Counted from the first letter of the stretch, positions 1 through 9,150 are shown. The stretch: DNA of 64,000 nt from CBDCOD01 sp965219665 (GCA_965219665.1 CBDCOD010000022.1:1-64000), one strand, 5' to 3'. Numbers and translations: made by a program. Notes: generated from the sequence alone by a model not told the origin.

Positions 1-565
1 GTGTGTCCTTCGCGCGTACAACTGATTTGCCAAGGCATTGAGTCAGAAAACCTTCCAGTAAATCTAATAGCGGCTGTTGTGTTGACGGGGCTGAAATAAG
101 CTCAACTAAAGGTAAATAGCGTGGCGGGTTAAAAAAATGTATACCGCAAAAAAATGGCTTTCTTTCCACAGGGAGCGCTCCACTGAGCATCTTGAGAGAC
201 AGTCCACTGGTATTGGTTGCAAGTATTGCTGACTCTTTTAAGTGAGGCAGTACACGCTCATATAATTGTGTTTTTGCATCAATGGATTCAGCAATTGCTT
301 CAATAATCAAGTCACAGCTAGATAGTTGCGCCAAATCATCTTCGTAGGTAGCAGGTAGAATACGATCCAAAATGCTATTGCTCATAAGGGGAGCAGGTTT
401 GAGTTTTTTTAGCCTGCTGAGTGCTTTGAGAGGGCAACCAGGATCGGGGTCGCGCATGCCAAATAAATAAACGGGGACTGAGGAGTTAGCAAAATGTGCA
501 GCAATTTGTGCCCCCATAACACCCGTTCCGAGTACGGCTACTGTTTTAATCTTTCTTCGGTACAT
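1..565 (-). CDS. 3-hydroxyacyl-CoA dehydrogenase, NAD-binding part (truncated by window edge)
   Basis: The 188 visible residues open with a Rossmann nucleotide-binding segment (VAVLGTGVMGAQIAAHFAN, about residues 7-25). They continue with the LIIEAIAES and ATNTSGLS stretches and the GIHFFNPP motif typical of FadB/HbdA-type L-3-hydroxyacyl-CoA dehydrogenases, which oxidise 3-hydroxyacyl-CoA with NAD in beta-oxidation. The start is ATG at 565-563; the 3' part lies outside the window, so I cannot tell whether an enoyl-CoA hydratase domain is fused, as in FadB or FadN. It follows lutC in the same direction after a 103-base gap that carries its own possible promoter. Family call is secure, exact substrate is not. 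Confidence 0.85.
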   Translation of the reverse strand, partial: MYRRKIKTVAVLGTGVMGAQIAAHFANSSVPVYLFGMRDPDPGCPLKALSRLKKLKPAPLMSNSILDRILPATYEDDLAQLSSCDLIIEAIAESIDAKTQLYERVLPHLKESAILATNTSGLSLKMLSGALPVERKPFFCGIHFFNPPRYLPLVELISAPSTQQPLLDLLEGFLTQCLGKSVVRAKDT

Positions 566-605
566 TATTTTTATTTAATATATTATTTTAATTAATGGGA
601 ATGAA

Positions 606-634
606 ATTATAAGGCAGTTGACCGCATCTATTAA
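606..634 (-). promoter_or_regulatory. Possible sigma-70 promoter of the acyl-CoA dehydrogenase gene
   Basis: On the minus strand a perfect -10 TATAAT (611-606) lies 17 bases after TTAATA (634-629), a 4/6 match to the -35 consensus, about 40 bases upstream of the start codon at 565. This suggests the gene can be expressed separately from lutABC. It is a visual call only. Confidence 0.4.
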
Positions 635-668
635 GATTAGGTCACTGTTTTGACTGTTACATGTGCTA

Positions 669-1277
669 TTAGATAAGCAGGACATGAACGGCTAATGGAC
701 CGTGCGCACCCAGCACAATGGTTTGTTCAATATCAGCAGTGCGCGAAGGTCCTGAAATAAAAACGCATTGAGCACTTTCATGAGTTTTTAGTCTAATTAA
801 ATCAGTGACATCTTCTAATCGCTTGCATATTTGTGTTTTGCGCACAACAGCAATGTGCGTTTGTGCTAGGGCACATACACTTAAAGGTCGTTGAAGAGTG
901 GAGCATAGTAGTAATGTCCCTGTAGATGCAATGGCAGCATCTACTGTAGTGATGCCGATTACATCATCTTTATCTGCACTGCCTGTTTGAACGGTAAGTT
1001 GCCAGTCTAAATTTTCGAGTTCTTTCCATATACGTGCATGGTGATGCCCAGGATAGTAATCGGCAACTGCTTGTGGGATTTGTTGGTAATCATCCAGGAT
1101 GGTTATTTGTGCATCATTTGTTTTACAGGATTGAACAAAGGTATCAATGGGATAATCAATATGGCAGCCTGTTATGTGTTTGTGTTCACAGGGCGGTTCC
1201 GCTTGCATTGATTTGTGCTGTTTAGAGAGGCGTTCTAAGATGCTTTTTCGTGCCTGGCTGGTATCTATTATAGTCAT
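669..1277 (-). CDS. lutC: LutC-like LUD-domain protein, lactate utilization
   Basis: A 202-residue protein of the LUD (LutC/YkgG) family. The N-terminal part is a short helical region. The C-terminal two thirds carries the LUD-type core, with an IGITTVDAAIASTGT stretch around 107-121 and an ISGPSRTADIEQTIVLGAHGP stretch near the C-terminus, which matches LutC/YkgG proteins. With LutA and LutB it forms the iron-sulfur L-lactate dehydrogenase system that oxidises L-lactate to pyruvate in the cytoplasm. It is the last gene of lutA-lutB-lutC, 12 bases after lutB. No catalytic residue can be assigned with confidence in this family. Confidence 0.9.
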   Translation of the reverse strand: MTIIDTSQARKSILERLSKQHKSMQAEPPCEHKHITGCHIDYPIDTFVQSCKTNDAQITILDDYQQIPQAVADYYPGHHHARIWKELENLDWQLTVQTGSADKDDVIGITTVDAAIASTGTLLLCSTLQRPLSVCALAQTHIAVVRKTQICKRLEDVTDLIRLKTHESAQCVFISGPSRTADIEQTIVLGAHGPLAVHVLLI

Positions 1278-1289
1278 TGAAGTAGCCTG

Positions 1290-2672
1290 CTAATCTTTGG
1301 GTGTAGGGAAGTGGCGTTGCTGAAACCAACCGGTGTTTTTCATGAATGGTGCACCAGTCCAACCGCGCTTGCCAGAGAGGCATTTGAGTGAAAACCGAAG
1401 TATTTTTTCGGCAAAATGGTATAGCACTGGATGTTGTGCAATCCATGCCCATGCGTAAATACTAAAACGCTCGATGCGTGGTCTCAAGTGCTGTTTAACT
1501 TGATCTTCACGTAGCTGGCGTAGCAACTTAGGCAAAGGTATTTTGACAGGGCAAACGACATCGCATTGCCCACAGAGTGTCGCAGCATGTGGCAAGTCAA
1601 GGCTCTCTTGTAGAGTAGTGTACAGCGGTGTGAGTATAGAGCCCATAGGACCTGGGTAAACCCAGCCATAGCTGTGACCGCCAATATGTTGGTATACAGG
1701 GCAGTGATTCATACAGGCACCACAACGTATACAGTGCAGCATCTCTTGATAGTCACTGCCTAACAGATCAGAGCGCCCTGCATCTACTAACACAAAGTGC
1801 AATTGCTCAGGTCCTTCACCATTTTGAGATAGCGGTGCTTTTGTGATGGTGACATAGTTTGATATGGCCTGCCCCGTTGCTGATCGGGGTAACAGCTCCA
1901 CAATAGTCACGGCATCTTCGACTGTCGCCAATATTTTTTCTATGCCAACCAGCACCACGCGGATTTTAGGTAGGCTAGAAGTGAGCAGCCCATTGCCCTC
2001 ATTGGTAATAATGCCAGCAGCCCCTAATTCTGCTATCAAAAAATTAGCACCTGTGATGCCCATATCTGCTTGGATAAAGCGCTCTCTTAGAATGCCACGC
2101 GCTTGATGGGTTAGCACCTTAGGGTCAGTGCTTCTGGGGAGTTCGGGATGGTGTTGGGCAAATAATTCAGAGACTTGATCAGCATTTTTATGAACCGCTG
2201 GCGCAACGATGTGTGAAGGAGGCTCATTGCCTAACTGTAGAATGTATTCCCCTAAATCACTTTCTACCACCTGAATGCCTTGACTTTCTAAATGGTTATT
2301 GAGCGCAATCTCTTCCGAGAGCATAGATTTAGACTTGATGGTCTTCTGAACCCCATTATTAAGGGCAATCTGCCCAATAATATGATTGGCATCCGCTCCA
2401 GTGATCGCCCAATGCACCTGTGCGCCATTGGCGATGGCATTGCGCTCAAATACTTGCAGTTGATTGGACCAGTCATCAATGCTGCGCTTACGGGCTTGAT
2501 GACCCGCATCCCGTAACTGTTCAAAATTGCCGAGTGATTCTTCATAGCGTGTAATTGCGGCACTGCGCCCGCCCACAAATTTCTTTTTCGCTTTTGATAG
2601 CGCTTTATTGAGCACCACATCATTCAGATTTTGGTGCACATTTTTTTTGAAATGAATGCTTTTCGACTGCAT
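1290..2672 (-). CDS. lutB: LutB iron-sulfur protein, lactate utilization
   Basis: A 460-residue LUD-domain protein with two cysteine clusters near the C-terminus. The first is C314xxC317xxC320xxxC324 followed by the PVYQHIGGHSYGW stretch; the second is C367xxC370xxxC374P. Both are of the 4Fe-4S ferredoxin type found in LutB/YkgF. The N-terminal LUD domain contains the GANFLIAELGAAGIITNEGNG signature around 208-228. I start it at the ATG at 2672, which overlaps the lutA stop by one base (TAATG) and gives MQSKS; an upstream in-frame start would overlap lutA by 43 bases. It transfers electrons during L-lactate oxidation. Confidence 0.93.
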   Translation of the reverse strand: MQSKSIHFKKNVHQNLNDVVLNKALSKAKKKFVGGRSAAITRYEESLGNFEQLRDAGHQARKRSIDDWSNQLQVFERNAIANGAQVHWAITGADANHIIGQIALNNGVQKTIKSKSMLSEEIALNNHLESQGIQVVESDLGEYILQLGNEPPSHIVAPAVHKNADQVSELFAQHHPELPRSTDPKVLTHQARGILRERFIQADMGITGANFLIAELGAAGIITNEGNGLLTSSLPKIRVVLVGIEKILATVEDAVTIVELLPRSATGQAISNYVTITKAPLSQNGEGPEQLHFVLVDAGRSDLLGSDYQEMLHCIRCGACMNHCPVYQHIGGHSYGWVYPGPMGSILTPLYTTLQESLDLPHAATLCGQCDVVCPVKIPLPKLLRQLREDQVKQHLRPRIERFSIYAWAWIAQHPVLYHFAEKILRFSLKCLSGKRGWTGAPFMKNTGWFQQRHFPTPKD

Positions 2673-3385
2673 TAGTGAGGCAAGCCCTCTGCGAGTAATT
2701 CCGCAAAATGCCAAACATTAAGCGGCGTATTATCATAGTGTGCACGTCCTTCAATATTCAGCCCACAGCCAACATCACCCAGTGCGACATGCTCACAACC
2801 GCTTGCCACGATATTCTGGCATTTGTCCGCTGCTAAGGCAGAGGAGATGTTGCCATATTTGACTGAGAAAGTGCCGCCAAACCCACAGCACGCTTCGCAT
2901 TCTTCCATTTCTACAATGGTATGCCCTACTTGCTCCAATAACTGGCGTGGTTGCTGCTTAACGCCTAATTCACGCAGACCAGCACAAGCATCATGATAGC
3001 TTATCCTTTTTGGGGTAGGGCTGGGAGGCAATGTGATTGAGCAGACCTCGCTCAAAAAAGTGCTAAGTTCGTAGCATTTTTCTGCAAACTGGCACACGTG
3101 CAAGTCATTGTCTGTAGCTGCTGGGAAATGTTTGCGGATCATACCGCAACACGAACCAGAGGGGACAATCGTATAGTCAAATTCAGCAAACTCGGCACTG
3201 AGTTTTTTAGCGAGCGACTGCGTCGGATTGAGGTAGCCTGCATTCCATGCAGGCTGTCCGCAACAGGTCTGATTTTTAGGAATATGCACCTCACAGCCTG
3301 CATAGCGTAATAACTGCGTAGTTGCCCTTTCCACAGAAGGGCGCATAGCAGAGACGAGGCAGGTTTTAAATAAAGCAATTTGCAT
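2672..3385 (-). CDS. lutA: LutA cysteine-rich (CCG) protein, lactate utilization
   Basis: A 237-residue protein of the heterodisulfide-reductase-subunit-B-like CCG family. CCG motifs appear at residues 41-43 (CCGQPAWNAG), 79-81 (SCCGMIRKH) and 167-169 (ACCGFGGTFS), and the family's YHDAC motif is at 131-135. Length matches LutA/YkgE. It is the first gene of lutABC, which converts L-lactate to pyruvate using iron-sulfur centres rather than flavin LldD. The start ATG at 3385 lacks an obvious Shine-Dalgarno sequence. Two palindromes lie 60-95 bases upstream and may be operators. Confidence 0.92.
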   Translation of the reverse strand: MQIALFKTCLVSAMRPSVERATTQLLRYAGCEVHIPKNQTCCGQPAWNAGYLNPTQSLAKKLSAEFAEFDYTIVPSGSCCGMIRKHFPAATDNDLHVCQFAEKCYELSTFLSEVCSITLPPSPTPKRISYHDACAGLRELGVKQQPRQLLEQVGHTIVEMEECEACCGFGGTFSVKYGNISSALAADKCQNIVASGCEHVALGDVGCGLNIEGRAHYDNTPLNVWHFAELLAEGLPH

Positions 3386-3695
3386 GGGTGCACATTATCG
3401 CTATTTTGTGCGTGTAATTGGAGCATAATCTATGAGCGCGAGAACTAAATGGTCATTTAGCACGTGTAGCATGATATGCTCATTCTACGAAAATACAGCC
3501 GTTTATAGGGGAAGGTGAGGGCTGGCTGATACAAGCGGTGTGCGGTGTATATAAACATGGTACAATGGGGTTGCTATATGCTGCAAGCGATAAGTGGCAT
3601 ACGGTGATTTAAGATTGTTGTGTCAGGTATTACTGCACACACACGATACGATTTGATATGATATCGCTCAAACTTATACAAAAGGAGTTTCAACT
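3386..3695. other. Divergent intergenic region lutA / rpsO
   Basis: This 310-base non-coding stretch separates lutA (leftward) from rpsO (rightward). It contains two palindromes on the lutA side, a TACAAT (3561-3566) that could be a -10 for rpsO without a clear -35, and the rpsO ribosome binding site AAAGGAG at about 3681-3687. I see no RNA gene or short coding region. Confidence 0.7.
3445..3480. promoter_or_regulatory. Tandem palindromes upstream of lutA, possible operators
   Basis: CTAAATG-GT-CATTTAG (3445-3460) is a perfect 7-base inverted repeat with a 2-base centre. AGCAT-GAT-ATGCT (3468-3480) is a second one with 5-base arms. Their centres are about 21.5 bases apart, near two helical turns, as expected for side-by-side dimer binding. 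The regulator is unknown; the sequences do not match the TGGTnnnACCA core of FadR/PdhR-type sites. Confidence 0.4.
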
Positions 3696-3965
3696 ATGGC
3701 ACTTGATGCTGCAACAAAAAAAGAAATCATTCAACAATATGCTACTCATGGAGGGGATACAGGTTCTCCTGAAGTTCAGGTCGCGTTGCTGACGGCAAAT
3801 ATTCGTCATCTTACCGAGCATGCCAAGGAGCATTCAAAAGATAATCACTCACGTAGGGGTTTGTTGCGTCAAGTGAACAAGCGTCGTAAGCTTTTGCGGT
3901 ATTTACAACATACTTCGCATCAGCGTTATGCTTCGTTAATTAGTCGGTTAGGTTTGCGTAAGTAG
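3696..3965 (+). CDS. rpsO: 30S ribosomal protein S15
   Basis: An 89-residue protein of the usual S15 length. Family motifs include the GDTGSPEVQVALLT stretch at 20-33, HSRRGLLRQVNKRRKLLRYL in the middle, and the C-terminal YASLISRLGLRK. It binds the central domain of 16S rRNA early in 30S assembly. It stands directly before pnp, the standard rpsO-pnp arrangement, and has a strong AAAGGAG ribosome binding site. Confidence 0.98.
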   Translation: MALDAATKKEIIQQYATHGGDTGSPEVQVALLTANIRHLTEHAKEHSKDNHSRRGLLRQVNKRRKLLRYLQHTSHQRYASLISRLGLRK

Positions 3966-3975
3966 ACTTTATTAT

Positions 3976-3997
3976 GGCACGATATCTGAATTGTGCC
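3976..3997 (+). promoter_or_regulatory. Hairpin between rpsO and pnp
   Basis: GGCACGAT (3976-3983) pairs with ATTGTGCC (3990-3997), an 8-bp stem with one G-U pair and a 6-base loop. No T-tract follows, so it is more likely an mRNA processing or stabilising structure than a terminator. In E. coli the rpsO-pnp spacer carries RNase III processing sites; whether this stem serves that role is inference. Confidence 0.4.
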
Positions 3998-4019
3998 TAT
4001 TCATATTTAGAGAAAAAAC

Positions 4020-6089
4020 ATGCATTTTAATATTAAAGAAAAGCGATTCAATTACGGATCACAAGAGGTAGTTTTACGCACGGGCGAGGTAGCCAGGCAA
4101 GCAACTGGAGCAGTAGAGGTTCGCATGGGTGATACCTATGTGTTAGTGGCAGTTGTGGCTTCAGAGAAAGCGCAAGAAGGACAATCTTTCTTCCCGCTGA
4201 CTGTTAACTACATTGAGAAACATTATGCGGCAGGGCGTATCCCAGGCAGTTTTTTTCGTAGGGAAGGTCGCCCAACAGAGAAAGAAACACTAACAGCGCG
4301 GCTTATTGATAGACCCATTCGTCCGTTATTCCCCAAAGGCTTTATGAATGAAGTACAGGTTACGGTTCAAGTCATGTCATTAGACCCGAATATGGGTGCA
4401 GAAGTGGCTTCTATGCTAGGTACGTCAGCAGCTTTAGCTTTATCAGGTGTGCCTTTTAGTGGACCTATTGGCGCAGCACGTGTTGGCTACGTGGACGGTG
4501 CGTTTGTACTGAATCCAACGCACGACCAGTTGAGTAATTCGCAGTTAGAGTTGTCTGTTGCGGGTACTGATAAGGCAGTGTTAATGGTAGAGTCGCGCGC
4601 TGATGAGTTATCCGAGCAGGTGATGTTAGATGCGGTTGTTTTTGGTCATGCGGAGATGCAGGTTGCTATTGAAGCTATCAATGCCTTAGTAGCAGAAGCT
4701 GGCAAGCCTAAATGGGATTGGCAGGCGCCTCAGCCTTCTGACGCACTGCTTAGTCAAGTATCTTCTCTTGCAGAGGCAGGAATGGCACAGGCCTATAGCG
4801 TAGTGGATAAGCAGGAGCGCCAATCCGCCGTTCGTGCTGTTAAGGAGCAGACCTTTGCAGCATTGGATGAGGAACAGCATGAAGAGGCTGCTAACTTACT
4901 TAAAGGGCTTGAAAAGCAAATTGTACGCAATCGTATTTTACGCAATGAACCTCGCATTGATGGGCGAGATACTAAAACAGTGCGTCCAATTAGCACAAAG
5001 ACTGGTATTTTGCCACGTGTGCATGGTTCAGCATTATTTACTCGTGGAGAGACTCAGGCGTTGGTTACCGTTACGGTAGGGACGGAGCGGGACGCTCAGC
5101 GTATTGATGATATAGAAGGTATGCATAGTCTTAGTTGCTTATTCCACTACAACTTTCCGCCATTCTCAGTGGGTGAATGTGGTCGGATGGGCGGCACATC
5201 ACGGCGTGAAATTGGGCACGGCATGTTAGCCAAACGTGGCGTGATGGCGGTATTGCCTAAAGAGGAAGATTTTCCCTATGTGTTACGTATGGTGTCAGAG
5301 ATTACAGAATCCAATGGTTCTAGTTCTATGGCATCTGTGTGTGGTTCTTCCATGGCATTGATGCATGCAGGCGTGCCTGTGAAGGCAGCAGTTGCAGGTA
5401 TTGCAATGGGTTTGGTTAAAGAAGGGAATGACTATCAAGTGCTGTCGGATATTATGGGTGATGAAGATCATCTCGGTGATATGGACTTTAAGGTGGCAGG
5501 AACTGAGCAAGGCATAACTGCGTTGCAGATGGATATTAAAATTGATGGTATTACGCGTGATATCATGGAGCAGGCTTTGACACAAGCTCATGATGGACGT
5601 TTGCATATCTTACAAGAAATGGCGAAGACTATTTCTAGTGCTAACGAAGAAATGTCCCCATATGCTCCAAGGTTAGTGACTGTGCAAGTTCCCGTAGACA
5701 AAATAGGTGATATTATTGGGAAAGGCGGTGCAACTATTCGTGGAATTCAAGAAGAAACGGGTGCTGAGTTGTCTATTAATGATGACGGTATAGTGACTAT
5801 TGCCGCCAGTGACGGTGAGGCAATAGAAAAGGCTAAAACTATTGTTGAGCAGCTGATTGAAGAGGTTGAAGTTAATCGTGTATACGATGGAACCGTGATT
5901 AAGTTAGTGGAATTTGGTGCTTTTGTTTCTGTTCTACCAGGGAAAGAAGGTTTGCTACATATTTCTGAAATTGCTAATGAGCGTGTGCATGATGTCAAAG
6001 ACTATTTGTCAGAAGGCGATACGGTGCGTGTGAAAGTGCTCAAAATAGAAAAAGGGCGCATTCGTCTTTCTATGAAAGCATTGCTATAG
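4020..6089 (+). CDS. pnp: Polyribonucleotide nucleotidyltransferase (PNPase)
   Basis: A 689-residue 3'-to-5' phosphorolytic exoribonuclease. The two RNase PH-like domains are visible (GSFFRREGRPTEKE near 76-90; FSVGECGRMGGTSRREIGHG in the second core). A KH domain follows (VDKIGDIIGKGGATIRGIQEETG, about 560-582), then a C-terminal S1 RNA-binding domain (YDGTVIKLVEFGAFVSVLPGKEGLLHIS). The length is slightly shorter than the 711 residues of E. coli PNPase. It degrades mRNA in the cytoplasm and usually associates with RNase E, whose gene is at 50570. It is co-directional with rpsO, 54 bases downstream. Confidence 0.98.
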   Translation: MHFNIKEKRFNYGSQEVVLRTGEVARQATGAVEVRMGDTYVLVAVVASEKAQEGQSFFPLTVNYIEKHYAAGRIPGSFFRREGRPTEKETLTARLIDRPIRPLFPKGFMNEVQVTVQVMSLDPNMGAEVASMLGTSAALALSGVPFSGPIGAARVGYVDGAFVLNPTHDQLSNSQLELSVAGTDKAVLMVESRADELSEQVMLDAVVFGHAEMQVAIEAINALVAEAGKPKWDWQAPQPSDALLSQVSSLAEAGMAQAYSVVDKQERQSAVRAVKEQTFAALDEEQHEEAANLLKGLEKQIVRNRILRNEPRIDGRDTKTVRPISTKTGILPRVHGSALFTRGETQALVTVTVGTERDAQRIDDIEGMHSLSCLFHYNFPPFSVGECGRMGGTSRREIGHGMLAKRGVMAVLPKEEDFPYVLRMVSEITESNGSSSMASVCGSSMALMHAGVPVKAAVAGIAMGLVKEGNDYQVLSDIMGDEDHLGDMDFKVAGTEQGITALQMDIKIDGITRDIMEQALTQAHDGRLHILQEMAKTISSANEEMSPYAPRLVTVQVPVDKIGDIIGKGGATIRGIQEETGAELSINDDGIVTIAASDGEAIEKAKTIVEQLIEEVEVNRVYDGTVIKLVEFGAFVSVLPGKEGLLHISEIANERVHDVKDYLSEGDTVRVKVLKIEKGRIRLSMKALL

Positions 6090-6156
6090 AACAGCACTTT
6101 TAACTGTTCCAACACAGTGCATGATATTATGTCAATCCCAGTAAAGATAAGTTAAT

Positions 6157-6963
6157 ATGTGGACTTACCCAGCCATTAGTCCTGTTGCAGTAGATTTTGG
6201 TTCTATTGTCATACATTGGTATGGATTGATGTATGTGCTTGGCTGTGTGATGGGTTGGCTGATGGGGCGTGCGCTGTGTCGGGTTATTCGTACGGACTGG
6301 AGCAAAGAAATGGTTGATGATGTTGTATTCTACATCGCCATCGGCATGGTTTTGGGCGGTCGTATAGGCTATATCCTATTCTATAACTTTGAGCACTACA
6401 TAGCTAACCCTTTAAGTGTTCTTCAAATTTGGCAGGGAGGCATGTCTTTCCATGGAGGATTGATAGGTGTTACACTTGCGCTTTTGTTATTTGCAAAGCA
6501 GCACAAGGTGAGCTTATTTGCAATCACGGATTTTGTTGCTGTCTGTGTTCCGCCTGGCTTAGGTGCTGGGCGTATAGGCAATTTCATTAATGGTGAACTA
6601 TGGGGAAAAATTGCACCTGTTGATTCGTTTTTTGGCATGAAAGTATTTGATCCAACCGTAAATGCTGTGTTGGTGCGTTATCCTACACAATTGCTGGAAT
6701 TTGTCTTGGAGGGTGTGCTTCTTCTCATTGTGCTTGTGTTATGGTCTAGGACTAGACCTCCTGCTATGGTGTTATCAGGCGCATTCCTGTTCTGTTATGG
6801 TCTATTCCGCTCTATTGTGGAATTTTGGCGTTTACCCGATTCACATATTGGCTATATTGCAGGAGATTGGCTGACTATGGGGCATGTTTTATGTATTCCA
6901 ATGCTTGCTTTAGGTGCTTACTTAATCTATATTGGCTATCAGCGTAAAGTGTCTTATAGATAG
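6157..6963 (+). CDS. lgt: Prolipoprotein diacylglyceryl transferase
   Basis: A 268-residue inner-membrane enzyme with about seven hydrophobic segments. The Lgt signature RIGNFINGELWG is at 139-150, with the conserved HGG at 100-102 and GGRIGYILFYN at 67-77. It transfers diacylglyceryl from phosphatidylglycerol to the lipobox cysteine of prolipoproteins, the first step of lipoprotein maturation. It is followed by thyA, the common gammaproteobacterial order lgt-thyA. Key residues corresponding to E. coli H103 and R143 appear to be present at H100 and R139. Confidence 0.97.
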   Translation: MWTYPAISPVAVDFGSIVIHWYGLMYVLGCVMGWLMGRALCRVIRTDWSKEMVDDVVFYIAIGMVLGGRIGYILFYNFEHYIANPLSVLQIWQGGMSFHGGLIGVTLALLLFAKQHKVSLFAITDFVAVCVPPGLGAGRIGNFINGELWGKIAPVDSFFGMKVFDPTVNAVLVRYPTQLLEFVLEGVLLLIVLVLWSRTRPPAMVLSGAFLFCYGLFRSIVEFWRLPDSHIGYIAGDWLTMGHVLCIPMLALGAYLIYIGYQRKVSYR

Positions 6964-7023
6964 TTAAAAGTAGTGGTATGAAAATTTAGTTTGCTCTTCT
7001 CTTGTTCGTTTCAGTTTGAGGCT

Positions 7024-7818
7024 ATGCGGCAATATTTAAATTTACTTAGTAAGGTGTTGAATGAAGGTGTAGAAAAGTCAGATCGTACTGGCACGGGAAC
7101 GCTTTCTATTTTTGCACACCAAATGCGCTTTGATCTTAATGAAGGCTTTCCACTTATAACAACCAAAAAACTGCATTTGCGCTCTATTATTCATGAGTTA
7201 CTATGGTTTATTTCTGGCGATACAAATATTCATCATCTGCAAGAACAGGGCGTTCGTATTTGGAATGAATGGGCAGATGAAAATGGAGATTTAGGGCCAG
7301 TGTATGGAAGGCAATGGCGTAGCTGGCCTAGTGCAAAGGATAACACAATCGATCAGTTAGCACAAGTTATTGAAGCACTAAAAAGTAATTCAAATTCACG
7401 GCGTATGATTGTTAGTGCTTGGAATGTAGGTGAGTTAGAAGATATGGCATTGTATCCTTGTCACTGTCTATTTCAGTTCTATGTAGCTAATGATCAATTG
7501 AGCTGTCAGCTCTACCAGCGATCTGCTGATTTATTTCTTGGTGCTCCTTTTAATATTGCTAGTTATAGCCTATTAACTATGATGGTTGCACAAGTGTGTG
7601 GTCTGAAGTTGGGTACGTTTGTTTGGGTGGGTGGAGATATTCATTTGTATTCTAATCACTTAGATCAGGCACGTTTGCAGTTAGAGCGTAAGCCACTGCC
7701 GCTACCAACTATGAAAATAAACCCTGATATACAGGATATAAATGCTTTTCAGTTTAAAGATTTTGAGCTGTTAAATTATCAAGCACATCCTCATATCAAA
7801 GCATCTGTCTCAGTATAG
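7024..7818 (+). CDS. thyA: Thymidylate synthase
   Basis: A 264-residue ThyA, the same length as the E. coli enzyme, with the catalytic cysteine in YPCH at C146. The RTGTGT phosphate-binding loop is at 21-26 and the SRRM segment at about 125. It methylates dUMP to dTMP using methylene-tetrahydrofolate. I chose the ATG at 7024 (MRQYLNLL) because it aligns with the family N-terminus; an 11-residue upstream extension has no family support. The next gene, folA, regenerates tetrahydrofolate from its dihydrofolate product, and the two are 5 bases apart. Confidence 0.97.
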   Translation: MRQYLNLLSKVLNEGVEKSDRTGTGTLSIFAHQMRFDLNEGFPLITTKKLHLRSIIHELLWFISGDTNIHHLQEQGVRIWNEWADENGDLGPVYGRQWRSWPSAKDNTIDQLAQVIEALKSNSNSRRMIVSAWNVGELEDMALYPCHCLFQFYVANDQLSCQLYQRSADLFLGAPFNIASYSLLTMMVAQVCGLKLGTFVWVGGDIHLYSNHLDQARLQLERKPLPLPTMKINPDIQDINAFQFKDFELLNYQAHPHIKASVSV

Positions 7819-7823
7819 AGAAC

Positions 7824-8312
7824 ATGCTATCCATCATTGCCGCTATAGGTAACAATCGAGTTATTGGGCAGGGGAATAAACTGCTATGGCATTTGCCTAA
7901 GGATTTTCAATTTTTCAAACGCCAGACAGTGAACAAAAAAATTCTTATGGGACTCAGTACTTGGGACTCGCTGCCAATAAAGCCTTTGCCTAGTAGGCAT
8001 AATATTGTTGTTAGCAGAAAAACACTTGTATTGCCTACAGGTGTGGAGCAATGGCATGATCTAGAGAAGGTGGGCAGTTATTGTGCTAAGAATGATGAGT
8101 TAATGGTTATTGGTGGGGCACAAATCTATGAGCAACTATTGCCATTAGCGCAGCGTTTATATATTACACGAGTAGATGTTGATTTAGATGGTGATGCTTT
8201 TTTTCCAGCTTTTGATGGTGGTTGGCACTGCATATCTGAACAATGGCATAACGCAGATGCACAGCATAGGTATCGATACGCCTTTACATTGTGGGAGCGC
8301 AAAGCAGTTTGA
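7824..8312 (+). CDS. folA: Dihydrofolate reductase
   Basis: A 162-residue type I DHFR. It begins MLSIIAAIGNNRVIG, with WHLPKDF carrying the catalytic Asp27, and has the MVIGGAQIYEQLLP NADPH-binding stretch near 92-105. It reduces dihydrofolate to tetrahydrofolate with NADPH, pairing with ThyA upstream. It converges with trpF, whose stop is 38 bases away; no clear terminator is visible between them. Confidence 0.97.
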   Translation: MLSIIAAIGNNRVIGQGNKLLWHLPKDFQFFKRQTVNKKILMGLSTWDSLPIKPLPSRHNIVVSRKTLVLPTGVEQWHDLEKVGSYCAKNDELMVIGGAQIYEQLLPLAQRLYITRVDVDLDGDAFFPAFDGGWHCISEQWHNADAQHRYRYAFTLWERKAV

Positions 8313-8350
8313 GTTGCCGCTACTAACGAGAATCAATACATTCATCTTGC

Positions 8351-9007
8351 CTAGCTAAAGGCGTGGCGTGCATTATGGATAAAATGCGCCATTTTATGAT
8401 GGTTTTTGATGCCGTGCCTATCCTCTACTCCTGAACTGACATCTACAGCGTGCACTCCAGGGATGCGGCATGCTTCTTGGACGTTGTCCACCTGCAGGCC
8501 ACCAGAAAGAATCAAAGGCAATATACTGTGTTTGGGTACTGCATCCCAATCGAAAGTCTTGCCACTACCCCCAAATGAGTCTGGGTTATAACTGTCAAGC
8601 AGAATAGCACGTGCGCCCACTGCTTGCCACATGTTCATTGTTTTGGTTAAATCAATGTTGTTCCGCACTGCTAACGCGCGAAGAAAAGGACGGTTCAATT
8701 GATTAGCGATGCTGGGGCTTTCATTGCCATGTAGTTGTATACAGTCAATATTCGTCTTAGAGATGACATAGTTAATGTCATCAGGACTGCTGTTGACAAA
8801 TACGCCAATGCTTTGTATGAATGGTGGTAATTGTTTAATGATGCTTTGTGCACACTCTAAATCCACATAGCGTGGGCTTTTGTCATAAAACATGAATCCT
8901 AAGGCGTCAGCTCCAAGTTGTGCGGCATGGAGCGCATCCTGTGTTCGAGTAATGCCACATATTTTGACGCGTGTGATGGAAGTCCTGTGCAGATTGATAT
9001 TGACCAT
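8351..9007 (-). CDS. trpF: Phosphoribosylanthranilate isomerase
   Basis: A 218-residue (beta/alpha)8 protein. It has the TrpF N-terminal VKICGITRTQDA with the catalytic cysteine, the IQLHGNE motif, an LLDSYNPDSFGGSGKTFDW segment carrying the catalytic aspartate, and the LSGGL phosphate-binding loop. It isomerises phosphoribosyl-anthranilate in tryptophan synthesis. It stands alone here, with no other trp gene next to it in the window, and is transcribed away from the his cluster. Confidence 0.96.
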   Translation of the reverse strand: MVNINLHRTSITRVKICGITRTQDALHAAQLGADALGFMFYDKSPRYVDLECAQSIIKQLPPFIQSIGVFVNSSPDDINYVISKTNIDCIQLHGNESPSIANQLNRPFLRALAVRNNIDLTKTMNMWQAVGARAILLDSYNPDSFGGSGKTFDWDAVPKHSILPLILSGGLQVDNVQEACRIPGVHAVDVSSGVEDRHGIKNHHKMAHFIHNARHAFS

Positions 9008-9150
9008 GTAAACAGTAATTATACGTTACCTATATATCAGATGTGTCCATCCCTAACAGCTTAGTCATCGAGTGCGTCATGTCGCATCTTTTCTAGTCAC
9101 CCTTTTGAGTCATTCTTGCGAAAGCTGAGAAGCCATTGGGTGCGATACTA

